Shown one piece after another: positions 1 through 6,288 of a stretch of DNA of 6,288 bases (positions within the stretch are counted from its first letter, which is position 1; every line of letters begins with the position of its first letter). The notes beneath the pieces were generated by a model. That model worked only from the letters and a program-made list of their open reading frames with translations, was not told the DNA's origin and made no database searches. The DNA comes from SZUA-430 sp044375275. Lineage in GTDB: Bacteria; Pseudomonadota; Alphaproteobacteria; Micropepsales; Micropepsaceae. Position numbers and translations under genes: made by a program. Location: NCBI GenBank assembly GCA_044375275.1, contig JBILMZ010000205.1:1-6288 (forward strand). The letters are read 5' to 3'.

Positions 1-11
1 AGGGCAGTGCA

Positions 12-464
12 ATGGGATTCATCAGACGCCAGAACTTCGGGTGCCACGTTCCGTTCCTCACCGTTCCGCCCGATCCGGAAATGGAGCTGCGCGCCCGGCC
101 GTGGGACCCGGCGATGATCGTTGACCCCGCGGCGGGCTGCATTCACATCGACAGCCACGCCCGCGAGGTGCTGATCGACGAGCGGTTGCTGCTGCCGGAC
201 GATGGCGTGGTGTATCTCAACTGGAAGCTTGCAGGCTGGCTCGCCGCCATTCCGGGTGACGCATCCATGCTTGGGGAGCACGTCGAACTGGCAGGCCGCC
301 GGCGCGCCTTCGATGCCTACGCCATGCTCGTACCCACGGCCTTCGGCTTCATCATGACGTTGAGCCTGAGGTGCAAGGGGCGCGCCCATGCCAGAGGCGA
401 ATCCTACCTGCAGGCGGCGACGGACCTGCACCACCTGCCCGACCACGCCAGGCTCAAGCCCTGA
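12..464 (+). CDS. hypothetical protein, 150 aa
   Basis: I do not recognise this protein. The frame ends at a TGA at 462-464. The ATG at 12 has an AGGG at 1-4 seven bases upstream, a plausible ribosome binding site, but the frame is open to the left edge, so the true start could lie outside the window. Coding use is supported by base composition: 33 of the first 40 codons end in G or C. No signal peptide or convincing transmembrane helix is seen; a short hydrophobic stretch (about residues 103-118, LVPTAFGFIMTL) reads better as a buried strand. The middle part (DPAAGCIHIDSHAREVL, then a second half with GRRRAFDAYAMLVP) faintly resembles the PAS-like sensor half of some LuxR-type regulators, but no helix-turn-helix follows, so it would have to be truncated or a stand-alone domain. 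That reading is a guess. It converges on the neighbouring secreted-protein gene with 25 bases between stop codons and no clear terminator. Confidence 0.6.
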   Translation: MGFIRRQNFGCHVPFLTVPPDPEMELRARPWDPAMIVDPAAGCIHIDSHAREVLIDERLLLPDDGVVYLNWKLAGWLAAIPGDASMLGEHVELAGRRRAFDAYAMLVPTAFGFIMTLSLRCKGRAHARGESYLQAATDLHHLPDHARLKP

Positions 465-489
465 AGCCGCGTGCCTGATCGCTCCCCGT

Positions 490-1356
490 TCAGTTCTGGA
501 TCCCACCACCGCCACCGCCACCTCCTCCTCCGGACGTGGTGGAAATCGTCATGTTGACAATGGCTGTGGCTGAGCCTCCGCGGCCGTCCGAGACCGTGTA
601 GGTGAAGATGTCGGTGGTCGAGGCGCCGGCTGCAGGGGGTGTCCCCGTGAAGGTATAGGAGAGAGACGCTCCACCCGGCCCGACGCTGACGATGCCCGCC
701 GCCCCGTTTGTTGCCCCGGAGATCACGAGCGGGTCATTGTCAGGATCACTGTCATTGATCCGCGGGTTCAGGGTACGGATATACGATGTGGTGTCGTCCA
801 CCGTTGCAGCATCGTTGACGGCAATCGGAGGCTGGTTTGAGGGGACGGTGGCATGCGCGATAGTCACCGCGACACTGGCGCTGGCGCTGCCGCCATTCCC
901 GTCTGAGATCGTGTAGCTGAACGTGTCCGTTGCCGTGGTTCCGGGAGCCGGTGGTTGTGCGGTGAGGGTGTAGGTCAGTGAGGTTCCCGACCCTGCAATC
1001 GTTACGGTGCCGAGGGCGCCGTTTGTCCTCGCCGTAATGGTGAGCGCATCCGCATTCGGATCGGTATCGTTCGCGCGCGGGTCGAATGTGCGTGTCCAGC
1101 TGGTCGTCTGGTTGATCGCGAGGCTGTCGCCGACAGCCACGGGTGGCTGATTGGTGGGCGGCACAAGCGTGTTCTCGACATAGTGCGCTTTACGGTTGCC
1201 AGCCGGATCATAGGTATACGTGACGCGCTTGCCGTCATCATAGGTCACGGAACTGAGGCGGCCGAGCGCATCATAGGTGTATCTGACATCCGCGCCTGCG
1301 GGTGTCGCCATGACGGCTCCCGCCAGAATTGCCGTCATCACACGCCCCGCTTTCAT
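490..1356 (-). CDS. small secreted YD-repeat protein with two Ig/cadherin-like domains and poly-Gly tail
   Basis: A 288-aa protein of unknown role, predicted to be exported. Residues 1-22 form a Sec signal peptide: MKAGR, a hydrophobic core, then PAGA with likely cleavage after Ala22. Residues 24-59 hold two YD (RHS-type) units, YTYDALGRL and YTYDPAGNR. Residues 69-166 and 174-271 are two tandem 98-residue domains of the bacterial Ig/cadherin-like type (Big_9-like), each with NQPP at the front, an ND.DP turn, and a DxFxYTxSDGxGGSA close. Ten glycines (276-285) precede a final IQN. The start at 1356 was chosen over an in-frame ATG at 1536 because it sits directly before the signal peptide and has AAGAGG seven bases upstream; the longer form would bury the signal peptide behind 60 unlikely residues. 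It is divergent from the large RHS gene, and the shared YD motif suggests a link. Full RHS proteins have many more YD units, so this is either a miniature family or an RHS remnant fused to Ig-like domains. Adhesion or surface binding is possible but unproven. Confidence 0.85.
   Translation of the reverse strand: MKAGRVMTAILAGAVMATPAGADVRYTYDALGRLSSVTYDDGKRVTYTYDPAGNRKAHYVENTLVPPTNQPPVAVGDSLAINQTTSWTRTFDPRANDTDPNADALTITARTNGALGTVTIAGSGTSLTYTLTAQPPAPGTTATDTFSYTISDGNGGSASASVAVTIAHATVPSNQPPIAVNDAATVDDTTSYIRTLNPRINDSDPDNDPLVISGATNGAAGIVSVGPGGASLSYTFTGTPPAAGASTTDIFTYTVSDGRGGSATAIVNMTISTTSGGGGGGGGGGIQN
502..531 (-). repeat. GGN trinucleotide run encoding ten glycines
   Basis: Ten consecutive GGN codons in the order GGA x3, GGT, GGC, GGT, GGC, GGT, GGT, GGG encode residues 276-285 of the small secreted protein, three residues before its stop. 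The three identical GGA codons and the alternating GGT/GGC part form an imperfect short tandem repeat. Slippage in units of three would change the length of the glycine run without breaking the frame. Confidence 0.8.
544..1152 (-). repeat. tandem duplication of a 98-residue Ig/cadherin-like domain
   Basis: Two copies lie at 859-1152 (residues 69-166) and 544-837 (residues 174-271), separated by a seven-residue linker. Aligned by eye without gaps, about 53 of 98 positions are identical. Both copies share the unusual segment TTSxxRTxxPRxND just before the acidic DxDP turn, which points to an internal duplication rather than two independently acquired domains. Domains of this type are extracellular spacers or binding modules, and the DxDPxxD loops could bind calcium; that is inferred from the family. 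Confidence 0.8.
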
Positions 1357-1363
1357 GCCTGGA

Positions 1364-1369
1364 CCTCTT
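1364..1369 (-). promoter_or_regulatory. ribosome binding site deciding the start at 1356
   Basis: Read on the minus strand this is AAGAGG, seven bases before the ATG at 1356-1354. It supports that ATG over the upstream in-frame ATG at 1536 as the start of the signal-peptide protein. Confidence 0.7.
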
Positions 1370-1390
1370 GAAAACACATGAACGTCCAAA

Positions 1391-1418
1391 ACCATATTCA
1401 CGGGAACGATTCCTGCAA
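1391..1418 (-). promoter_or_regulatory. weak promoter candidate for the small secreted protein
   Basis: On the minus strand TTGCAG (1418-1413) and TATGGT (1396-1391) are separated by 16 bases, and transcription would begin about 28 bases before the start codon. Only 3 of 6 and 4 of 6 positions match the sigma-70 consensus. One arm of the imperfect inverted repeat (1403-1408) falls in the spacer and the other lies just upstream, which would suit an operator, but this is weak evidence. Confidence 0.2.
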
Positions 1419-1565
1419 CCCGTCCTGTCCCCGTTCCGGGTGAACGACGCATGATCTCCCACGCTTTTCTGGGGACAGTTTGATGCCGGCACGCCTTGCG
1501 TGCAGCCTTCGCATGGAGTGCGCAGTTCATCCACAAGCGGTTTCTGGATTTTATTCCCTTTGCGT

Positions 1566-1594
1566 TTGACGAACATCAGAACCCGGGCAAGCAT
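1566..1594 (+). promoter_or_regulatory. weak promoter candidate for the large RHS gene
   Basis: TTGACG at 1566-1571 is a good -35 match. Seventeen bases later AAGCAT (1589-1594) is a poor -10 match. It lies about 60-90 bases before the GTG start. It is listed because TTGAC is the best -35-like element in the region; the -10 part is not convincing. Confidence 0.2.
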
Positions 1595-1643
1595 CTTGTC
1601 GTGGGAGTCGCGCTCACCGGCCCCAGCCTGCTCCGGTCCAAGC

Positions 1644-1649
1644 AAAAGG
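1644..1649 (+). promoter_or_regulatory. ribosome binding site deciding the GTG start at 1657
   Basis: AAAAGG lies seven bases before GTG 1657. The same frame has a TGA at 1567-1569 and no ATG, GTG or TTG between it and 1657, so this GTG is the first possible start. It is followed at once by a clean signal peptide. Confidence 0.7.
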
Positions 1650-1656
1650 TTTCCGC

Positions 1657-4600
1657 GTGACGCGTCACACTTCCCTGGCCCTCGTGGCCACCGCTGCCCT
1701 GAACATTTTCCTCTCTTCGCTCCTGCCCGCTTATGCCGGCCCCTTGCCGTCGGTACGCATCGCGACGGCACCGCTGGTGTCGCCGTCTGCGACGGCTACG
1801 TATTATGGGTCTTCAACGACACATACATACGGGACATTCGGGTACGGTGCGGGGTCAAGCAACCCGCGGCCTCCTGAAATCGTCGAACTTGCCCGCGCCC
1901 TGAAGCACGACCCCGATCTGATTTATGAGTATGTCCGGAACACCATAAAGACGCACTTTTCCTATGGCCTGCAGAAGGGAGCCGTCGGAGCCATTGTTGA
2001 TCACTCAGGCACGCCATTTGACCAGACGAATCTTATGGTCGAATTGTTGCGGCTGTCCGGATTTGCTGCGCGTTACAAGGCTGGCACGATTACGCTGACC
2101 GGGTCACAGTTCCAGGACTGGACCGGTCTCACTGATGCAAAGGCGATCTGTCAGTTTCTTTCGTCGGCTGGCATCCCTGCCTCCTTCAGCGGGTCAAGCG
2201 ATCCCGGATGCTTTTATGCCGGAACCGCGGCATCGGTAACGCTCGAGCATATTTGGGTCGAGGTCACCATTGATGGCCAGAACTATGTCTTCGATCCAAG
2301 CTTCAAGGGGCACACACGCAAGACAGGATTAAATCTCTTCAGCGCGATGGGATACACCGCCGGAAGCGCTTTCAGCACGGTACAAACAGGGACATTCGCC
2401 TCTGGCCAGAGTTCGGACGGGAACTGGGTCAAAGCGTTGAAGTCCGTTGGAATCAAGGCACTTTCCCAGACGCTGCTGAACTACGCAAAGGCACAACCCG
2501 CCATTCAAACACTGGAAGACATTGTGGGCGGGGAAACCATTCAACGTGTGTCGGTTCCTGCAGGCGGCTTTCGCCAGACGTCGCTACCATATCCATCAAC
2601 GGCAACGCGGACGTGGAGCGGAGACATTCCAGACCAGTACCGTTCGACTTTCTCGTTCAACTCCCAGGCTGGGGGCGCCTGGTCGTTCCATGTGGATGAG
2701 ATCTACGGTCGCCGCATCCAGTTGAACTCTAACCTGGATTGGACAACAGCAACAGCGGGCTCGCAACTCAGCGCAGATAACGGGTTTCGGGTATGGCTTG
2801 AAGTCGACGGGGTCCCCTTCCCCGGGACCCAGCACACAATTGCGGAACGCACAGCCATCGTTGAAGTACCCAATCCGCCACATGCGTCCACGTACAAGAC
2901 CGTACCTGCGATCTTCAGTCGTGTCGTGGGGATTGACATTTCAGCCCGGCACCCGTTCGTTTCACGTCACGCCGATCAGTACGTATCGACAACCATTTAC
3001 CTTGGGGCTCCCATCGTCATCGTCAATGGATGGGGTGACGTCAGCCAGAACCTGGCAGCGAAATGGGCCAGCGAAGTTGCCGATGACAAGGCCGCGCCAA
3101 AGACAGGTCTGGCAAGGGTCTGCGCCCCCGCCACACAGTCGCTGGCCGTAACCTCTTGTGCGGCACGTGTTCCGCAACCAACCGGCTCACTGCTTCGTGA
3201 CAAGATGGCGGCCACGTGGCTGGGCCAGTTCAGTCGCATCCTGAGCCTCAATGCCCAGGTGGGCGGAGCCAAGGCGCTGCATCACCATTCGATTGGCGTG
3301 GTCTACTCCGATCAGTGGTCCGCCTATGTGAATGGATGGTCCTCCGTCAACCGGGCACGCCCGAGCACGAATTGTGGTTCGGATTGTGTATGGATGTCGT
3401 CACATGAGACGCAGGTGCTCGACATCTCGAGCACGATCAGCGTGACACACAGCGCCGCCGATGAAATTTCAAGACGCTCCGTCATCTACTCGTCTGCATC
3501 TCTGGGGGCGGCCCTGGAGGGCGATCTGGTTGTGCAGTTGCTGGGCCTGCCACAAGCGCTTTCGACGGTGTCGCGTTTCGGATGGGGCAATGGCAGCACA
3601 GAAGGCAGCTACAATGGCCTGCATGAACGCACGAGCCACGTCTGCATCCTTTCGGGGTGTCCCCCCTATCCCGACGATGAAAGCGCGCGCCGTTTTTTCG
3701 AGCTCAGCGGTTCGTCGTCCTCCAAGGACTGGATTTCCTACAAGGGAAGAACCGCATTCTGGCCCGGGGACTGGTCTGCAAGCGCCATCGAAAGCTGGCG
3801 CGACGCCTACCAGGCTCGTGTCAACGAGTATCTTTCCGGAGGCTTTACCGTTTTCGCCTCTCAGGAAGCCTTTTCGGGACCCGGACCGTCAGGTGGCGCA
3901 AAGCAGCAGTGGGGCACGGCGTCGTCGAACTGGTACCGGGATGAACCGCAGGCCCGTGGTGGTGGCTTTGTTGCGGTCCGGTTCGGTACCAGCGGAGAGC
4001 CGCTGGAAATCGCACACATCGTCACCAACCAGAATGGCCGTCGCAAGGGTGGCGCTTCCGCGGCCAGCAACGGAGACGTCGGCGCACTAACGGCGGAAGG
4101 CGCCGCCAATCTTCTCAAGAGCCGCTTCTCGGACAGATCGCAACTTCTATCCGTCGACTTGAGATCTGGTCGGGCCGGTTATTCAACATCCCCATTGCTG
4201 TCAACGGGAGGGGCCGGTTCCGGCAAGGATCTGAGCGTGAGCCTGATCTACGCCGGCCCTGGAACACAGGAAGCGTCGCTTTGGAACCCTCAACCCATTT
4301 CTGTTGGTACAACTTCTTTCGCTACTCCCTATAGCGGGTTCCATTCCAATTGGGACATCAAGCTCGCCCTCCATTCGGACGCTTATGAAGCAATGGGGCA
4401 GACGTCCCCGCTGGCTGCAACATCCGCCATTGCTGTCATGGTGGTCATGCAGGACCTCTATCGCAGTGGACAGACATCCAGCGCGCCGCATGCCCGCCTG
4501 ATTTCACAGATCGCCGGGCCCCTGACCTTTCTGAGCTGGCACGGCATCAACCATCACAACACCGTCACCATCTCCCAGGGCGGACAGACGCGTCGATTTG

Positions 4601-6288
4601 TAAAGCTGGTTGACGGCAGTTTTGCGGGACAGCACGGGGATGCTTCGGTGCTCACCCAATCGGGAACTGCACAAGTCACCATTCCCGACTGCTATGAAAG
4701 TTATGACGTTGAAGGGTTGTCGGTCTACTACTTCCCGACAAACATCTACAGTTACGACCATGCTTCACCGGTCTCCTTTCAGCTGAAGAATCGTGGCGGA
4801 GACATACAGAACTTTGATCGCTGGGCTTATCTTCATCAGTGCCGCCGATCTGGGGGCTGGAAGATCAAGGACTGGACCTTCCCGCACGGTGACAAACTGA
4901 CCTTCAGTTATGGGACGGGGGGCAAACTCACGAGAGTGGCGAACAACCAGGGGCGCGCGCTCAATTTCAGCCAGTCTGCTGTCACTGCGAACGCGGCGCC
5001 TGCCGCGGGCAGCATCGTGGTGAAAGGCGCAACGCCCCAACAGATCCCCGGGAGAATTTTCGATGAGTTGGGAAGACAGGTCACTCTGGCTGTCGACTCC
5101 GAGAACAGGATCAACCATCTCGATGGCGGCGTGACGAAATTGAAATACTGCCCGGCAGTCGCGCGTTCTGCCACGCAGCGTCCCGTGCCGTTTCCACATC
5201 TTTGTGAGATCTTTGCGCCAGGAAACTCTGCCACTGCAGCGCTGAAATACACCTTCGACTCGGTTGGAAACATCAAGGAAGTCCGCGACGCGATCTCCAT
5301 CGCACAAGGCGATGCGGTGCGGGGGCCATACAAGTTCTACATCGCGGACGGGTCGCGCGGAGAGCGTGAAGACCCGATGACGCCTGCCGGCCGGTATGCC
5401 GTCTACTACGACGAATTCGGGCGGGCGGTGAAGCATGTCGATGAGGCCGGTCGCGCTGTCAACTCCAGCTATGATGGTCTTGATCGTCTGGTTTCGCGCA
5501 CCTACCCGGAGGGCGACCAGGAGCTTTTCCAGTATGACGCCCGCAGCAATGTCATCGAGATGCGCCGCAAGGCGAAGCCCGGATCCGGGCTTGCCGACCT
5601 GGTCACGTCCGCCACGTGGGATGCGACCTGGAACAAGCCGCTCAGCGTGACCGATCCACTCGGTCGCGTCACGAACCTGACCTACAATGCTACCGGTACT
5701 GCAGGCGCGGGTCTCGTGAAGGAAGTTTTGCGGCCTGTCGCCACGGCTGGCGGCGTGCGACCGAAATACACCTTCACCTATGCAGCAGCTACCGGTCTCG
5801 TCACCCAGGAGACCTCGCCGATTGGCACGGTTCAGACCACGAGCGTCGTCACGAACCACACTTATGACGCGAAGGGCAACCGAACCAGGACCGTTGTCGA
5901 CGACACGACGACGGGCAAGAAGCTGAAGACGGAGTGGTCCTACAATGCCTATGGCGATGTTACCCGCATCATGGATCCGCGCGGTCATGTGACCGTCTTC
6001 ACTTACTGGGATACAGCCTCAACCTATAACGCGAGCGGCAAGTTCCGCAGGGTCGCCGAAGAGCTTCGTTCTTCCAATGCCGTCACCGCCATTGGAGGCG
6101 CCCTCACGGGTTACCTGAGTGCAGCGCGCACATGGTACGACGCCAATGGCCGGCCCACAAAGGTGGAAGGCCCCACGTCAATCAGCGGAACCACGGTGAC
6201 GTGGAACACGACAACGCCCCGCTCCCAGACAACCTATACCCTGACCGGAAAGGTTGCGACAGTTCGCGACGCGGCCGGGGACACCGTC
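1657..6288 (+). CDS. large secreted RHS/YD-repeat protein with N-terminal transglutaminase-like domain (3' end beyond window)
   Basis: One frame is open for 1544 codons without a stop and runs off the right edge. Residues 1-27 form a Sec signal peptide (TRH, a long hydrophobic core, PAYA, cleavage likely after Ala27), followed by a Ser/Thr/Gly-rich linker to about 72. Residues 73-216 are transglutaminase-like: IYEYVRNTI, GTPFDQTNLMVELLRLSGF, then His198 in EHIWVEV and Asp213 in FDPSFK. The usual catalytic Cys position appears to be Pro120. Residues 310-830 form a beta-rich region without a recognised enzyme motif, including IPDQYRSTF and STVSRFGWGNG. Residues about 833-900 (VDLRSGRAGYSTSP, FHSNWDIKL) look like the entry segment of RHS proteins, perhaps DUF6531-like. 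From about 1074 (WTFPHGDKLTFSYG) to the edge there are diverged YD units, e.g. YYDEFGRAV, SYDGLDRLV, HTYDAKGNR, SYNAYGDVT, WYDANGRPT. All 12 cysteines fall in six pairs. RHS proteins build a shell around a C-terminal cargo, often a toxin; that end is not visible here, so toxin status is unproven. Confidence 0.92.
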   Translation, partial: MTRHTSLALVATAALNIFLSSLLPAYAGPLPSVRIATAPLVSPSATATYYGSSTTHTYGTFGYGAGSSNPRPPEIVELARALKHDPDLIYEYVRNTIKTHFSYGLQKGAVGAIVDHSGTPFDQTNLMVELLRLSGFAARYKAGTITLTGSQFQDWTGLTDAKAICQFLSSAGIPASFSGSSDPGCFYAGTAASVTLEHIWVEVTIDGQNYVFDPSFKGHTRKTGLNLFSAMGYTAGSAFSTVQTGTFASGQSSDGNWVKALKSVGIKALSQTLLNYAKAQPAIQTLEDIVGGETIQRVSVPAGGFRQTSLPYPSTATRTWSGDIPDQYRSTFSFNSQAGGAWSFHVDEIYGRRIQLNSNLDWTTATAGSQLSADNGFRVWLEVDGVPFPGTQHTIAERTAIVEVPNPPHASTYKTVPAIFSRVVGIDISARHPFVSRHADQYVSTTIYLGAPIVIVNGWGDVSQNLAAKWASEVADDKAAPKTGLARVCAPATQSLAVTSCAARVPQPTGSLLRDKMAATWLGQFSRILSLNAQVGGAKALHHHSIGVVYSDQWSAYVNGWSSVNRARPSTNCGSDCVWMSSHETQVLDISSTISVTHSAADEISRRSVIYSSASLGAALEGDLVVQLLGLPQALSTVSRFGWGNGSTEGSYNGLHERTSHVCILSGCPPYPDDESARRFFELSGSSSSKDWISYKGRTAFWPGDWSASAIESWRDAYQARVNEYLSGGFTVFASQEAFSGPGPSGGAKQQWGTASSNWYRDEPQARGGGFVAVRFGTSGEPLEIAHIVTNQNGRRKGGASAASNGDVGALTAEGAANLLKSRFSDRSQLLSVDLRSGRAGYSTSPLLSTGGAGSGKDLSVSLIYAGPGTQEASLWNPQPISVGTTSFATPYSGFHSNWDIKLALHSDAYEAMGQTSPLAATSAIAVMVVMQDLYRSGQTSSAPHARLISQIAGPLTFLSWHGINHHNTVTISQGGQTRRFVKLVDGSFAGQHGDASVLTQSGTAQVTIPDCYESYDVEGLSVYYFPTNIYSYDHASPVSFQLKNRGGDIQNFDRWAYLHQCRRSGGWKIKDWTFPHGDKLTFSYGTGGKLTRVANNQGRALNFSQSAVTANAAPAAGSIVVKGATPQQIPGRIFDELGRQVTLAVDSENRINHLDGGVTKLKYCPAVARSATQRPVPFPHLCEIFAPGNSATAALKYTFDSVGNIKEVRDAISIAQGDAVRGPYKFYIADGSRGEREDPMTPAGRYAVYYDEFGRAVKHVDEAGRAVNSSYDGLDRLVSRTYPEGDQELFQYDARSNVIEMRRKAKPGSGLADLVTSATWDATWNKPLSVTDPLGRVTNLTYNATGTAGAGLVKEVLRPVATAGGVRPKYTFTYAAATGLVTQETSPIGTVQTTSVVTNHTYDAKGNRTRTVVDDTTTGKKLKTEWSYNAYGDVTRIMDPRGHVTVFTYWDTASTYNASGKFRRVAEELRSSNAVTAIGGALTGYLSAARTWYDANGRPTKVEGPTSISGTTVTWNTTTPRSQTTYTLTGKVATVRDAAGDTV
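1873..2304 (+). other. transglutaminase-like domain region of the RHS protein
   Basis: Residues 73-216 of the large protein. The fold is recognised from the helix and turn GTPFDQTNLMVELLRLSGF followed by ARYKAGTI, and from the strand pair EHIWVEV (His198) and YVFDPSFK (Asp213). In the catalytic members of the family a Cys sits at the start of the first helix, about two residues after the Gly; here G118-T119-P120 has none. A pair of cysteines (165 and 185) lies between the helix and the His strand, not at the nucleophile position. From memory, related RHS-fused domains also often read N-x-x-D-Q here, so this may be the rule in the subfamily. Confidence 0.7.
4876..6288 (+). repeat. YD (RHS) repeat region, continuing past the right edge
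   Basis: From residue 1074 to 1544 the large protein carries diverged YD units of about 20 residues built on the pattern Y-x-Y/F-D-x-x-G-R/N-x. Clear ones begin near residues 1198 (YTFDSVGNI), 1250 (YYDEFGRAV), 1272 (YDGLDRLVS), 1293 (YDARSNVIE), 1403 (YDAKGNRTR), 1429 (YNAYGDVTR) and 1494 (YDANGRPTK). Between them are TDPLGRVTNLTY and MDPRGHVTVFTY, the linking strands typical of RHS proteins. In known structures such repeats wind into a hollow beta-cage. Confidence 0.88.

Larger units (their letters stand above)
1357..1656. other. 300-nt divergent intergenic region
   Basis: This stretch separates the start codons of the small secreted protein (leftward) and the large RHS protein (rightward), so both promoters are expected here unless transcripts begin further away. 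The frames that cross it show no recognisable protein and no ribosome binding site of their own. It is locally less GC-rich around 1540-1570. An imperfect inverted repeat with GGAACG at 1403-1408 and CGTTCC at 1432-1437 is present. No riboswitch, RNA gene or insertion sequence end was recognised. Confidence 0.6.

Noticed and set aside
451..468. A possible hairpin (GGCTCA and TGAAGCC) over the stop codon of the 12-464 gene, considered as a terminator.
   Set aside because: The stem is six pairs with a bulge and there is no T-run after it on either strand, so it does not look like an intrinsic terminator.
1357..1536. A 60-residue N-terminal extension of the small secreted protein from an ATG at 1536.
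   Set aside because: It would place a typical signal peptide internally; the ATG at 1356 has a good AAGAGG seven bases upstream.
1271..1771. A minus-strand open frame of 166 codons crossing the divergent intergenic region.
   Set aside because: It overlaps both the signal-peptide start of the small protein and the start of the RHS protein, and its translation is Lys/Arg/Cys-rich without a domain.
1500..1877. A plus-strand frame of 125 codons starting in the intergenic region.
   Set aside because: It overlaps the start of the RHS gene out of frame, and beyond 1657 it simply shadows the signal peptide and linker.
2149..2211. C165 or C185 as the missing transglutaminase nucleophile.
   Set aside because: They lie about 45 and 65 residues after the helix start where the nucleophile normally sits, and as a close pair they look more like a disulfide.
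3461..4090. A 209-codon open frame on the plus strand in another frame.
   Set aside because: It overlaps the RHS protein entirely, has no ribosome binding site of note and no recognisable motif.
4765..5988. A 407-codon open frame on the minus strand.
   Set aside because: It lies wholly antisense to the large RHS frame, which carries clear YD motifs and a continuous reading frame there. The minus-strand translation is rich in Arg and Val with no recognisable domain, as expected for a shadow in GC-rich coding DNA.

Overview
The window comes from a high-GC bacterium. Two Sec-type secreted proteins with RHS/YD and bacterial Ig-like (cadherin-type) folds, strong Shine-Dalgarno sites and GC-rich third codon positions suggest a Gram-negative proteobacterium, perhaps an alphaproteobacterium. 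That placement is inference only; there is no rRNA or housekeeping marker.

Layout: (1) 12-464 (+), a 150-aa unrecognised protein with high third-position GC. (2) 490-1356 (-), convergent with gene 1 across a 25-nt gap: a 288-aa secreted protein made of a signal peptide, one short pair of YD (RHS) repeats, two tandem Ig/cadherin-like domains and a run of ten glycines near the C-terminus. (3) 1357-1656, a 300-nt non-coding region between two divergent start codons, holding both ribosome binding sites and at best weak promoter candidates. (4) 1657 to the right edge (+), one uninterrupted frame of 1544 codons with no stop in the window. It is the N-terminal part of a very large secreted RHS-repeat protein: signal peptide, transglutaminase-like domain, a long beta-rich middle region, an RHS entry segment, then YD repeats to the edge. 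It accounts for almost three quarters of the window.

How they may work together: the large protein has the architecture of RHS/YD proteins, which form a beta-cage shell and often carry a variable, sometimes toxic, C-terminus. That end, and any immunity gene, lie outside the window. The divergent small protein shares the YD motif and a predicted export route, so it may be a secreted accessory or a remnant RHS unit of the same locus; this is inference. The most notable points are the apparent lack of the usual catalytic cysteine in the transglutaminase-like domain although its His and Asp partners are present, the arrangement of all 12 cysteines of the large protein in six pairs, and the miniature YD/Ig/poly-Gly protein. 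No tRNA, rRNA, CRISPR, insertion sequence or convincing terminator was seen.
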